Notes: generated from the sequence alone by a model not told the origin. DNA of 64,000 nucleotides from Gyrodactylus bullatarudis (GCA_012064415.1 SSNU01000310.1:1-64000); one strand, 5' to 3'; shown: positions 49,401 to 60,208, numbered from the stretch's first letter. Program-made: numbers and translations.

Positions 49401-50974
49401 AATAATGTTTATGTTCATGTCTTTTTATAACAATCAAATTAAAATGTAAAAACTTATGGTTTGATAGAGAGATCCAAAAGGATATCAAACTCGGATTCTG
49501 ATACAACCAGTTCAATTAGTGACGTTGATCTCAAGGCTCTAATGAATGTCGCTGAAAGAGATAGCATCATTTATTCTCTAACTCTCTCGTCCACTAAAAA
49601 CTCATATAGACCTGCAAATTCAAAAGGGTTTTTGAATAAAAAATTGAGTGATCTACAGGATAAATTCTATGCCACTAACTCCACAGGTCCTGAGAAATAT
49701 CAAATTGAACCTGCTGTTCGTAAAGATTCACATCATTCTTACACATTAAAAAGTACATTTCATCTTTGGTCATGTTTGTTGTTTGTCTTTCCCGCTGCCT
49801 GAAAATACTACAACAACAACAACAACAACAACTACTACTACTACTACTAATATTGCCTAATCATAAACTAATAATAAACTTGCCTTGACTGAATCCTCAT
49901 TTATTCCCAACTAACTAACAGCCAAGCTTGTTGTTTAACCAGAAATAGATGGAGAGAGAGAGCAATGTTGTTGTAAAAGAATAGTCAAGGAAGGAATGGT
50001 TCATTTCGGAAAATGTTTCTCTCACTAAATTCAATTTTTTGTACGATACAAGAGAATGAGAGAGAAAATACTTTTATTTTTCATTAAAAATAAAATGGAA
50101 TTCATCTATTTCAGTTTTCAGAGTATTCGCTCTCTCTCTCTCTCTTTCATTCTAGCTCACCCGCTCTCGTTTTCTATTTATTTTGTAGTTTGCCAACTTA
50201 ACATTTCTCTCTCTCTCTCTCAACTCACCATTGTACCATTTTTAGTGTATTCTGTTGTAGCACAGCTTTTATTATGAAACATTTTCAAATTCTATAATTA
50301 TTCCGCATCATCATTATCATCAATGTTGTTGCAATTACAAATAACGCATGAATGTTGAAATGAAACCACAAAATTATTCAAAAATGTTCAAAATCTGTGT
50401 CCTAAAGCCCTTCTATGGCATTACTATTTTACTAAAGTGTAACCTTCATTTTCTCTGCCTTTATTCTCATGCTATTTTGCTCTCGTTAATCTCTCATTGC
50501 TAGTTGATTAAAAAAAATCTTGGCTAATTCTGTTCTCATGTTGAGCTAATCAACTTGATAGTTACACACATAGATTTGGTCTTATTTCTTAAATATTCTC
50601 GACTAATTCAATGTTTTTATTCTATTCCAGCTGAACCAGAGGATGATAGTGAGTTTTTTATAAGCCTTTTAATTTGATTAATAGTTCAAAAAAACTATTT
50701 ATCATATTTTCTAGTTAAAGAACTCGAGGTTTTGGAACACATCCAAAGATCCGAAGAGGAAAGGATCACAGAGTATGAGAAAAACAAAGAATTGTCCAAT
50801 CAAATCAAAACCCTCAGAGCTGATCTCCAGAATAAACGAGATGTAAGCAAACTCAAGCCTATTGATCACCGATACGATGAATTGCAAAAGAAGGGTCTCG
50901 ACAAGTTCAAGACCCTTAGACAAATCAGAGAGGGAAATACTAAAAAGAGGGTGGATCAATTCGAGGCAATGTAG
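46471..50974 (+). CDS. Moe: Ezrin-radixin-moesin (ERM) protein
   Basis: Core exons 46471-46473, 46498-47180, 47218-47314, 47503-47901, 48506-48752, 50631-50648 and 50715-50974 give 568 residues, the usual ERM length. The FERM domain covers about 1-300: [70 protein letters not shown] and IEVQQMK. A charged alpha-helical region (about 300-475) follows. The C-terminal domain ends [17 protein letters not shown]...FEAM, so the regulatory Thr (moesin Thr558 equivalent) is Thr549 here. That tail separates it from merlin. ERM proteins link membrane proteins and PIP2 to actin; tail phosphorylation opens them. The first coding exon is the ATG alone, inferred from a perfect donor and the match of the next exon to the family N-terminus. 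Two further in-frame exons are listed separately. Confidence 0.93.
47902..48505. other. ERM intron between helical-domain exons, with a possible 6-nt microexon
   Basis: Begins GTGAGA and ends GGTTAAAG. At 48237-48242 the bases AGGAGA sit between a good acceptor (CCAATTTCAG) and a GTGAGT donor. Inclusion would add Arg-Arg in frame at the exon 4/5 junction. This is a suggestion only. Confidence 0.3.
49067..49267 (+). CDS. Moe: Candidate in-frame cassette exon A of the ERM linker
   Basis: An ATTTAG acceptor, 201 fully open bases and a CCAA|GTAATG donor. Exon 48506-48752 leaves one base, and this exon supplies two, then 66 codons, then one base, so it can be included or skipped without a frame change. 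It reads [16 protein letters not shown] at its start. Ser/Arg/Pro-rich segments follow ([21 protein letters not shown]) with several Ser-Pro sites. ERM proteins have no conserved domain here; the region is their flexible linker. Confidence 0.55.
49468..49752 (+). CDS. Moe: Candidate in-frame cassette exon B of the ERM linker
   Basis: A TTTGATAG acceptor, 285 open bases and an AAAA|GTACAT donor, again 2 bases + 94 codons + 1 base. It encodes a Ser/Asp-rich opening ([18 protein letters not shown]), then a helical part ([14 protein letters not shown]) and a basic end. The phase fits both cassette A or exon 48506-48752 upstream and the 18-nt exon downstream. Polypyrimidine support for the acceptor is weak. 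Confidence 0.5.
49808..49848. repeat. (ACA)n followed by (ACT)n microsatellite
   Basis: About eight ACA units and six ACT units in the ERM intron downstream of cassette B. Confidence 0.85.
50631..50648 (+). CDS. Moe: 18-nt microexon of the ERM gene
   Basis: TATTCCAG|18 bases|GTGAGT. It contributes the acidic stretch EPEDD between the linker and the C-terminal domain and keeps phase 1 on both sides, so it too can be skipped in frame. Flanking signals are strong. Confidence 0.65.
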
Positions 50975-51655
50975 GAAGATGAGATTAGTTGAATCAATCT
51001 GGAATATGCAAGAGTTTAATGGAGTTTTTTTATACTGACATGTAATTTTTCTCACAGTTGTGAACTAATTTCTTGAAAATTTTCAAATTTAAATGTTAAA
51101 AGAAATCCATTTTTAACCTTTGATTAGATCACACAGAATATAAATGTATTTGATCAATAATTTTAGATATCCTTACCAAATTTCAAAATCAAATCAAGAA
51201 AACTAATGTCAAACACATGCAATAAAATAAAATTAGTACTTTTGTTCAATAAACAAGTCTCTCATTTCATGTAGCAATTTATTCTGGTTGATAATTGATT
51301 GTGTCTCTCATACACATAGTCCTACATGTCTTGTTAATGTTAATGTCTTAAATTTTTTTCAACTAAAAACTTAATTTTTTAGATCACTTGAAAAAATATT
51401 GATGCGAATTTCTCTTCTCAAATTACATATGGTTTGCAGGTATTTGGTATTGATTCCATCAATCTCTCATTTTAATAATTTGTCATTCCAGTCTGCAAAC
51501 TTTATAATGTAACAGGTTTTTGAAAAGTCAATAGATTTATTTTTTTTTTCAATTCAACCGTATACTGGTTACAAATCATTCACATGTTCTTTATGTCTAT
51601 ATATAAATATCAAAAAATAAAAAAAATATCCAAATAAGAATCTGTAGTTCAATGT
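50975..51655. other. Shared 3' region of the ERM and ABHD4-like genes
   Basis: Convergent 3' UTRs with no coding content. AATAAA on the plus strand at about 51221-51231 suits the ERM mRNA, and TTTATT at 51537-51542 (AATAAA on the minus strand) suits the hydrolase mRNA. Confidence 0.6.
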
Positions 51656-53077
51656 TTAATTATCGTCAAGTGAAAATTTTGTCTGTTTATCATGATTAAA
51701 GCATTGATTTGTGTCAATTTTGGTGCAAATTTCGCGGATGATTTTGTTGAATTCATTCGCACACTGAGCGAAAGCCTGATGCCCACCGGTTTGAATAATC
51801 TTTAAGGATATTTTTTTATTAAAATCAAATCACCTTCACATCCACATAGGATTCTGATCGGTCTCCTTTAACTTTAAGGCCACTAGAACTGTCTATCCAT
51901 GACCTGCCACCATAAATGAAAGTTATTGGTATATCCTTTTGAATATTCTTCATCCTAGGGGCCATTGGCATTTTTGCAAAAAAATTTCTTTTGCATAAAC
52001 CATAAAAGGCAGCCTCGCCACTTAATGAGTAAAGAAGAGATAAATTGGACTAAATTCTAATTACGTGGGATTGCGCATATTACACTGGTAAATGTATTCA
52101 TACACAACATCAGGTGTCCAATTAGTCACAACAGGATTACTTAAAGATTCTGGACACGTATAAGATCTTTTTAGAGTCTTATTCGTTTGCGAATCCTCTG
52201 AAGTTAAATCACCTTCGTCTGTCTCATCAGGAATGTACCCTGTGTCAATCAGAGCATTGTCTTCCAATTTGTCTGACGAAATTAATCAAGTGAATAATTA
52301 CCCATGTTTGAATCGTCAAGAGCAAAGATGTGAGCAAAATCGGGTCTAAATTTTTTTAAAAAATAGGGACCAGCAAAACCTGAATGTCTTAGAATTCCCA
52401 ATGGAGTCGGAAGCCTTAAGAGTAGCCGGTATATGGGACGAATACTTTCATCGTTGTTTTCAACAAATCCCCATGCATCCACTAGTACTAAATGTTTAAT
52501 TCTCTCCGGCTTATTCAGAGCAAAAACTGCTGCGAGATAACCACCAAAACTATGACCAATAAGTATGACTTTATCAAGTTTCAATGTTTCCAATACAAAA
52601 TTCAAGGAAGACGTGTACAACTTCTCTATCTCTTCAGCTGCTGTTGGGAATTGTTTTCTCGTGCTTAAACCATAGCCCAACAGATCTATTGCATAGACTC
52701 TTCTTTTCGAAGCCATAGACTCTAAAGAGTTAGAAGATATTTTACCGATATTCTTGAACCAAAGGCCTGATCCTGCTCCAAAACCATGTACTAAAAATAT
52801 GGGAGTGTTTTCTTCATAATCTGCATCTGTGAAATTTCTAAAGATATGGGCCCTGATTGAGTATCTTTCATCCTCGTTAATTATGAACATAGATTCACAC
52901 TTTCCACGAACAACTTAACCAATAGTTAGAAGAATATTTACCTTTCAGTAAATTTTTTTCCGCTAGAAAGCATTTTTCTATGCCCGTAGATCCTGAAGAG
53001 AACCATGAAGAACTACCGGTGTTTGTATCAAATTTATCACTTGGATTTTAAATTAAAAATTACCTCTCATCTATCAT
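51656..53077 (-). CDS. ABHD4: ABHD4/ABHD5-type alpha/beta hydrolase
   Basis: Six exons on the minus strand (53077-53064, 53039-52942, 52913-52302, 52272-52065, 52020-51834, 51799-51656) close exactly to 420 residues. Introns are 24, 28, 29, 44 and 34 bp. Markers are SSWFSSGST at the N-terminus (SSWLPTW in vertebrates), HGFGAGSGLW, YAIDLLGYGLS, GHSFGG, KFRPDF, EYIYQCN, NPTSGEAAF and TFIYGGRSWID. The predicted catalytic triad is Ser159, Asp354 and His380. The nucleophile Ser is present, as in ABHD4 (an N-acyl phospholipid lipase), whereas ABHD5/CGI-58 has Asn there. The H-x4-D motif of both vertebrate proteins reads HQAFAQ here, so its Asp is missing. A lineage-specific acidic insert of about 65 residues (EDNALIDTGYIPDETDE onward) sits before EYIYQCN. 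The protein probably acts on phospholipids at membranes or lipid droplets. Confidence 0.9.
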
Positions 53078-53314
53078 TTTTGATGATCTTCCTAATAAAA
53101 AGTATGAGGCAGTAGCAGTTGTAAGGCAATGGAAAATCGAACGATATTTTTTTATCATTAATTTCGTTCCAAATGTAAACTTAAACAAAATACTCTAGAT
53201 AATCTGAATTTTTCGTTTGAAATTAATGAAAATTCAATCAAAGCTATTCTCCTCATCTTCTAGATACTCTTTCACCATTATTTGCCTCTCTACCATGAAT
53301 TTATTCTAAAAATT
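53078..53314. promoter_or_regulatory. Bidirectional promoter of the ABHD4-like and TFIIE-alpha genes
   Basis: A 237-bp AT-rich gap between divergent start codons with no coding content. No TATA box at a convincing distance. Confidence 0.5.
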
Positions 53315-54925
53315 ATGTCAGCAACAAAGCGACCTTCAAGTTCTACTGTGGAAAATTTCCAAGCCCAGAAAAAAATTCACTCTGAAATAAAGAGTACTAG
53401 TGAATTACCGATATGTCTCAAAAGATTGATCGCTGTTGTTATCCGCACATTTTACTCGAGTGAGCATGCACTGGTGATGAATTTACTGATGAGAAACACC
53501 ATCATGAAGGAAGACGATCTGTCTGAAAGAATAAAACTCGACAAAAAACAACTCAGACAATTATTACATACGCTCAGATCCGAACAATTCATTAAATCAA
53601 AAATGCAGCTTGAAACAGATACAGCTGAAGGAAAATCTATAAGAATCACCCATTATTTCATAGATTATAAAGTGAGTTATTACTCAAATTTGTCGTATTT
53701 TGAATTAAAAATAAACCTTATTTCAATTATTTATTCAAGCTATTTGTCAATGTTGTAAAGTATAAATTGGATTTAATTCAGAGAAAACTTGAAACTGAAC
53801 AGAGAGAATCCTCCAGTAGAGCTTCATTCCGTTGCTCTGAGTGCCGATCACCCTATACAGATCTTGAGATTGATCGATTATTTAATATAGAGCTTGGTAA
53901 GTTAACTTGCACCTACTGCCGAGCCGAAGTTGTTGAAGAAGAACAGGCCTCACCGCGTTCGGACGCCTGTGCTCTTGTTGCACGCTTCAACCAGCAAGTC
54001 CGTGCACCCCTCGATAATCTCCTTAGAGAATGTGACGGAATTCATTTATCATCTTCACTTCTCGAACCACAAATTAGACCCTTGGAGCCTTTGCCAGGTA
54101 GTAAAGATTACCAGTCAAATTCTGGTGTTGTATGGGATGAAGAGAAGGAAAAGAAATGGGAACAAAATTCGAATTTACCGTCTAATACCACAATAAAGAT
54201 TGTATTGGACAGTCATACAGGTAATAACATGTCAAATACAAAAGAAAGACCAATTTGGATGGTTGAAAGTACCATACAACAAGATCAAAATAGCCAGACA
54301 TCTAAGGCTAATGATAATCTTACACAGACGTTGGTACCAGGACGTGTACCGAGTGCTTTTTCTGACATGAACGATTCAAGCAATAATGGAAATGGTTCCT
54401 CTTCCAATGGAGCTCACGGAAATCATTCCAATTCCAATGAGATTATGCAAATGCTCATGATTCATGAACGCCGAGGTATCCCAAAACTGAACAATTCATC
54501 AAATGTATGTTTAGTCCTGATATTACTTTTATCTTCTCCATCGTCGAATCATCAATCTATTTTTTTCCAGTCATTTACACATTCCCAAAAAAACAAGCAA
54601 AATAACTCATCAAAAGGGAACGATAAAAAACTAGAAGAGTACGTTTCTTGCTCTTACATTTATATAGCTCGTCATGATTATTCTCAATCTTTTATTTAGA
54701 AATCAATCCAAACCCATTGATAATGATACTGTTATTGATATAACAGACTCTGATAATCATGTCCAGAGTAAAGATATTCCTTCAGATTATCTAGTTCACG
54801 TTTCTGGTCAACAATTTGATTATAGAAAAATACTTCCATGTCACATCAAAAAGATGTCTGATGAGGAACGCCAGAATTACATTACTGTCGGCAGACGTAT
54901 TTACAAGAAATGCATTTTTGAATAA
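53315..54925 (+). CDS. GTF2E1: Transcription initiation factor IIE subunit alpha
   Basis: Four exons (53315-53671, 53740-54504, 54571-54638, 54700-54925) encode 471 residues. The ATG at 53315 (MSATKRPSSS) is the first in frame. The N-terminal winged helix reads LKRLIAVVIRTFYSSEHALVMNLL and KLDKKQLRQLLHTL. It is followed by FVNVVKYKLD and a zinc ribbon with Cys151, 154, 176 and 179. RPIWMVESTIQ and IMQMLMIHERR match conserved blocks of the human protein. The C-terminal acidic helix region (VHVSGQQFDYRKI...MSDEERQNYITVGRRIY) is also present. The Asn/Ser-rich middle is lineage-specific. TFIIE-alpha recruits and regulates TFIIH at RNA polymerase II promoters. Confidence 0.95.
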
Positions 54926-57028
54926 GCCGGGTGTGTATTCACTTGAATCAGATAGAAAAATTCCCAATTTTTAAATTACCACTCGGTTCTCAATTCTAAC
55001 TATGCTCATTATAATTCAAGTTGAAATACAAGGTCCTTCTTCACTAAAGAGTGTTTAGTTGTGCCTTTCAGATGAATCCTTATTATTTCCCTCCCGCCCC
55101 CACAGTCAAGGACAGATACTAGCCAAGAATTGTCCAAAAAGTGTCGGTTAGTCTATGGAAATTTTGTACTTTCTCGGTAACTATTATTAAATTATTATTA
55201 TTATCATTAAATAACTGAGAGTAAAAGTTATGCTGCACTTTTTTGGTGTGAAATAATATGCACATATTACTAATAATAATTTGTAAATAGTCTATAAAAA
55301 ACTGACTCTCCAAAGTATCAGAAAGGAAAAGGATACTTTTGTAAAATGCAAAACGATCCACACTCTGCGTGTGTATTTTTGAAATTTTGTGATTATTTTT
55401 TTATAAAGAATATTTATATTGTATAATACATGATCAAAGGAAAAAGGATACAAATAGTTTTTCACATTATCAATTCTTCTCAATAAATTTATTGCTAGAA
55501 ATTCAGGTCAAAGGTGACCTCAGTCAGAGTTAGTTGCCTTTTCCAGTCAGTCAGAGTTGTAAAGTTGATCTCGGAAACTCTCGACCTACTTATAACACAA
55601 TTTTTAGATGAATTATTCAGTTTAATTCGGTAATAGAATTCTCTCAATTTATTATCCATCCATCTAGGCGAGAAGAAATAAAAATTTAATTCTTTCTAGA
55701 TTTTAATCTTTTCCTAATTACCATGGTGAGAAAAAACCGCATCTCGTGTCAAAAAAATTCATCATGAATGAAGAATGAATGTGGTTAGTTTGAGAGATGG
55801 CACAATTGGTCTCCTTCAAAGGAGTATAATAAAAAATATATAACAAAAATTGAGACAAATTTATGTCCCCTTTTCAGTGTCCACTTACTAATTTTTTTTC
55901 TAGTATGAGAGGTTCAGATTTCACTAGGCAATAGAAAGTGTTACCAAAAAGAGATAAGCAAACATTTTCACATTTATTACCACACACAGAACATTGTCGT
56001 ATATTTTTAAAATGGCGAAATTGTCATTCAAAACACTGGTAGAAATAGGAAATCTCTACATTCAATTCTTGATTATTCACCATGTGTATTCTGAGCTTTT
56101 AGTCCAAATTCGGTTTCTTTTCCTTCCACATGTTGAGTTTATTCTCTATTCTCAGTTTTCTTCCAATGTCTTTTCTCCATTTGGAAAAATAATTCTCATG
56201 ATTCTTTTGTCTGTTGTTGTCTTCAGACTTACCTTTGTATTATCTTCCTATTATTCCATTATTTTGATTTTGAATGACAAAAAAATTCAATTTTCCCAAT
56301 GTATTCATTAGGATAATAATCCCCTACAACTCAGAGGAAAAGTCAAGAGAAGATACATGAAACTCTCATCATCATCACCACCACTACCACCACCACCTCT
56401 TGTATAAACAGAACAATGATTTTCACTTCTCTCTTGACCTTTTTCTTATTCCTCTTGTCTTCCAAATTTTATTCCCTGCTCTTTTCTCACTACAAAAGTA
56501 TATTTTCATGTATTCATCTTGAACATTTTACTATCCACACATACACTCACTCACGCACAGGTGAGACCACTATTAACGACTCCAAAATCTTCTCGGAAAT
56601 GAAGAACAACAAAAAGAAGAATGTGTGATGATAAACTCACTCACCTTTAATACGCAGAATGAGATAGAGAGAGAGGGAGAGATTGGGAACAAAACGAAAC
56701 AAGTCAGATAATAAAAAAGACTTGTGACGTATTTATGATCTTTTCATAGTCCTTGGAAAAAAATTAGGTCCTGACCTTTGCCTGTTTAGGGGTAACTAGT
56801 GATTGTGATTGTGTGTCAGAAGTGAGAGGCATTATTACAGTCGATTTTCTTCCTTTCTCTCCTTTACACACTCTATTAGGCTAATGAACTATTGTACTTG
56901 TATACATATTGTAAACAAGATGTATTATCACAGGAATAAAATACTGAATTTTGATTGGTTGAAAATAAAATTATGCGCCTTTTATATGGAAAACAAGAAT
57001 GTCCATTAGTTTTCCTTACCAGTGAGGA
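54926..57028. other. Spacer between TFIIE-alpha and the small zinc-finger gene
   Basis: No exon is supported. A poly(A) signal AATAAA lies at 55482-55487. The open frame 55994-56311 is hydrophobic and low in complexity with no family likeness. A GAGA tract lies at about 56665-56682. Confidence 0.5.
55505..55520. promoter_or_regulatory. Nuclear-receptor-like half-site cluster
   Basis: AGGTCAAAGGTGACCT contains an AGGTCA/AGGTGA direct repeat spaced by one base (DR1) and an outer AGGTCA...TGACCT palindrome. DR1 is a known binding pattern of RXR/USP and HNF4-type receptors. It may be chance, and which gene it would serve is unknown. Confidence 0.25.
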
Positions 57029-57478
57029 ATGAACAAGTATTTGGACGCAAATCAGAATGAAATAACTCCTGACAAGAATTATGATCCCATTAAAGCCCTC
57101 CAGATAATGTGTGATAAACTTTTGATTGAATCGACAAGCCAGCCGAGAGAGAAACATCAAGTCACACCGAGAAAATCCAAGGACTCCATTAACAGACAAC
57201 ATCAGTTGCCAAAGACTATTTCATTCCCCAAGCGGAGAAATGAAAGCTACAAAAAGGTTTCCATCTTGAGGCTAAAGAAAAAGGACGATTCTCTCAGATT
57301 CATCAACCTATTTCTCCTTATACCTTTGCTATCGAATTTATTCTCATTCAATGCAGATCTGATTGAGACTCAACCAAAGTGTACCCTATGCAGGTATACA
57401 TCGAGAAACGGTTTCGTCGGCCTCTTTTATCATGTGAGAAAATGTCACTTGAAAACAGATGAATTTAAACCCAGATAG
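57029..57478 (+). CDS. Small protein with a C-terminal CCHC-like zinc finger
   Basis: A single open frame of 149 residues starts at an ATG 7 bp after a good splice acceptor (TTTTCCTTACCAG), so a 5' UTR exon is likely upstream. The N-terminal half is polar and basic (KYLDANQNEITPDKNYDP, then a Lys/Arg/Ser-rich part). A hydrophobic stretch of about 20 residues follows (INLFLLIPLLSNLFSF). The end has CTLCRYTSRNGFVGLFYHVRKCH, a C-x2-C-x13-H-x3-C-H arrangement like a single C2H2/C2HC finger. AATAAA lies about 105 bp after the stop. The hydrophobic block directly before the finger is odd and may be an unrecognised intron, although no phase-correct splice pair was found. Family not recognised. Confidence 0.5.
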   Translation: MNKYLDANQNEITPDKNYDPIKALQIMCDKLLIESTSQPREKHQVTPRKSKDSINRQHQLPKTISFPKRRNESYKKVSILRLKKKDDSLRFINLFLLIPLLSNLFSFNADLIETQPKCTLCRYTSRNGFVGLFYHVRKCHLKTDEFKPR

Positions 57479-57585
57479 ATTAGACATCAATTTTTATTTA
57501 CTGTCACTACAAATACATGAGCAGATTTGAAAATTGTATATTTCCCACATTGTATTATTGTCTTATCTGATACTTTTTACAAGTT

Positions 57586-57591
57586 GAAATA
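57586..57591 (+). terminator. Poly(A) signal of the small zinc-finger gene
   Basis: AATAAA about 110 bp after the stop codon at 57478. The SEH1 gene ends on the other strand about 320 bp further on. Confidence 0.45.
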
Positions 57592-57906
57592 AAACTAAAC
57601 AATTTAAAAATGATATTCAAACCATTTGTACTAGAAAACTCCTCACCGAATTAAAGTTATTTACTTAAAAAAATATCCTATATAAGTGGTAAATTTTTAT
57701 TCCAAAAACTTTAGGGACTAAATTCGAATTATTTATTTTTTATTTATCCATGATATAGAGACCAATATTCTCGACTAATTCCATTAATTAAATTGTTCCT
57801 ACAAAACTGATGATAACAGAATTTTTATCAAAAATTTTATTTGATTCATCATAAAAAATAGTCTTGAATTTAAAATACCGATTCGACTTGTTCATGAACT
57901 AACAAA

Positions 57907-60043
57907 TTAGGAAATGCCACGATATGGATATAGATTTCCAGCGATTCTCGGATCTATTGAATCCTGATTGTTTGTGATCCCCTTCGGAGGGATGCATTGT
58001 TGTCCACTGTTGGAAATGACACCGACACATCGCCAGTTGTCAAGGTAATTTGATTGCCACAATCTCACAAATCCATCTTCACCACTACTTGCAAGCAGAG
58101 ATCCTAGAGGGGTAATTTCATATTTATATAAAAGAGGTCAATTTAAAATCTGAATAATTTAGTTATTCCCCCAGAATATAATGCGATTTTTGTGCCCACA
58201 TTTTCAAGACTTTTACAGAATACCAAGAACACGCGATGGACAAGTTATTCTTTTTCATCCAAGCCCCTTATAGATTTATAATGCATACACAGATGCTAGT
58301 CCGTATAAGGAAATAAAATATAATGTTCTCACTCATTCATAATTGATGAACATTTAGATGTTGCAAGCGAGAGAAGAAGAAAAAAGGAAAGGGGGACAGA
58401 GACTAGGGTTGACTAGAATATTTCTTTAATCAATTAAAAAATGCATAAACACTGTACACAAAGTCAGTGATTTCTGCGGAGAAAAGGAAATTTAAAGCGA
58501 ATTTCTAAGAGAAAAATGTCACGCAACCCTTGGTATAAATAATTGAAAAAAATTAAATAAAAGACTACAGTATCATTTATCATGGTACAAATTCATTTAG
58601 TATTACCTGTAATATTCCAGGAGAGTCGCCAAACACGTCCTTTGTGATGATCAAAAGAGGCTAGTTTCTGTATTTGATAATGAATCCTTGGCAGTTGTTT
58701 CATCTGTGACTGATTAGCTGAATCTGAAATTTTTGGTTAATTCAAATTTTTCCCAAAGTAATTTTTCTTAAAAAATCCTTATGTTACTTTTTCAACAAGT
58801 AGAATAAATCTGATTAAAAATGAAACTTGATCGAAAGACCTCAACACTGTTGAGGGACCATTGTACTTATTTTTTCAAGGGAAATACAATGACTAAATGT
58901 TGAAGAGTAATATCAAAAACTAAGACATTAAAAATAATTTTAAATAGATAATATTAATAATTTTATCCTCAACTTCCTTTTCGAGAGTTGACTAGATTAA
59001 AAAATAGATTTAATTGGAATACATCCTATCTTTTCCCAAAACCCCGACCAGACGTTTCGGTACTGAGATAGTGAAGTACCTTCTTAATTTACATAAGGAA
59101 AAATTGTCTCAAAATACAGAAATATTTAAAATTACATATTATTGGGTAAAATATTAAACTGAAAAAAATTACCTTCTTGTGGGGGTTCTTTGCATGTAAT
59201 CCTCAGAATAAGAACCTCATTTTCAGTGGCAACAGCTAAGAGTTGAAAAGACTGTCCTAGATGGGGAGCAAATGAAACATCAAAAACAGCCGTATTGACA
59301 CATCGTACATTTTCTACTATGTTCCATTGTCTCTGATTCTCGACATACTCACAAAGAGCTAATCTTCCTGGTCCATGAGATTGGAATGGGGAATTTTCTG
59401 TAGTATTTTGTAATGCAACCGTGGAATTTTTATCCAGATATTCCGAAGCATTACTTCCGACAGCAATCAATGGAACATCAAGACGAGAATATGACCAGCT
59501 AAGACATGAGCCAATCATTTTGGTTGAGAAATCAAACTGAAGAGTCCATTGGCTTAAATTCATGACATCTTCTGCCTCATATATTCGAAGATAACCATCA
59601 GAAGAAATGGCAGCGAGTTGAAGTCCCATATGACGTGGTGCAAATTGGATATCAACAACTGAAGTCCTAGGGTCAACTAGAGTTGCCCGTTTGATCCAGT
59701 TTGTGTTAGAGGCAGTAGGAGGATCATTTTCGCCCTGATTTTGTTGATGATCAGACATCACTTTTAGGGGGCTTCCAACTTCCTCCCAAATCTCAATTGT
59801 TCTGTCGAAACTACAAGTAGCGATTACTTGGCCAAATTCAGGATGGGCCCAATCAACTCGCCAAACGGGGCCAGAATGGTTCCTCCATCTTGCAGTTGAT
59901 TTCCAGTCTGAATTCTCTTTAAGGTCCCAAATCTTTACCATTTGATCAGAACTACAAGTAGCCATTCTTTTGCCGTAAAAGTCATAAGCAATGTCATGAA
60001 TGAGGTCTGTGTGCTCTGAATTTATCGACTTTTGGACAAACAT
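57907..60043 (-). CDS. SEH1: Nucleoporin SEH1 (WD40)
   Basis: Three exons (60043-59173, 58723-58607, 58103-57907) encode 394 residues. The start MFVQKSINSEHTDLIHDIAYDFYGKR... is the family start. Markers include MATCSSDQMVKIWD, SGPVWRVDWAHPEFGQVIATCSFDRT, WIKRATLVDPRTSVVDIQFAPRHMG, APHLGQSF, GRVWRLSWNITG, SLLASSGEDGFVRLW and DNWRCVG. SEH1 is a six-bladed propeller that pairs with NUP85 in the Y-complex of the nuclear pore and is also part of the GATOR2 complex of TORC1 signalling. The sequence differs from vertebrate SEH1 by a polar insert after WEEVG (about 90-110) and by a shorter tail. Introns of 449 and 503 bp are much longer than those of neighbouring genes. Confidence 0.95.
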
Positions 60044-60208
60044 TAAATTTTTTATAAATATTTTAAAAGTTATGCAGGCTCAAACACTCAAGTTTATTTT
60101 ATGTCGTCAGATCTTTGTTATAAATGAGTTACTTTCTGAAATTTTGGTATTGAATTAAGTGTTTTTGTTAAGATATCTCTATTTTAGCAAATATACTGTT
60201 TCAAAGTG
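60044..60208. promoter_or_regulatory. Bidirectional promoter of SEH1 and ZNG1
   Basis: 165 bp between divergent start codons. AT-rich, no coding content and no clear TATA box. Confidence 0.5.

Noticed and set aside
55994..56311. 105-codon hydrophobic open frame
   Set aside because: Pyrimidine-rich DNA read in one frame naturally gives Phe/Leu/Ser-rich open stretches; no conserved motif.
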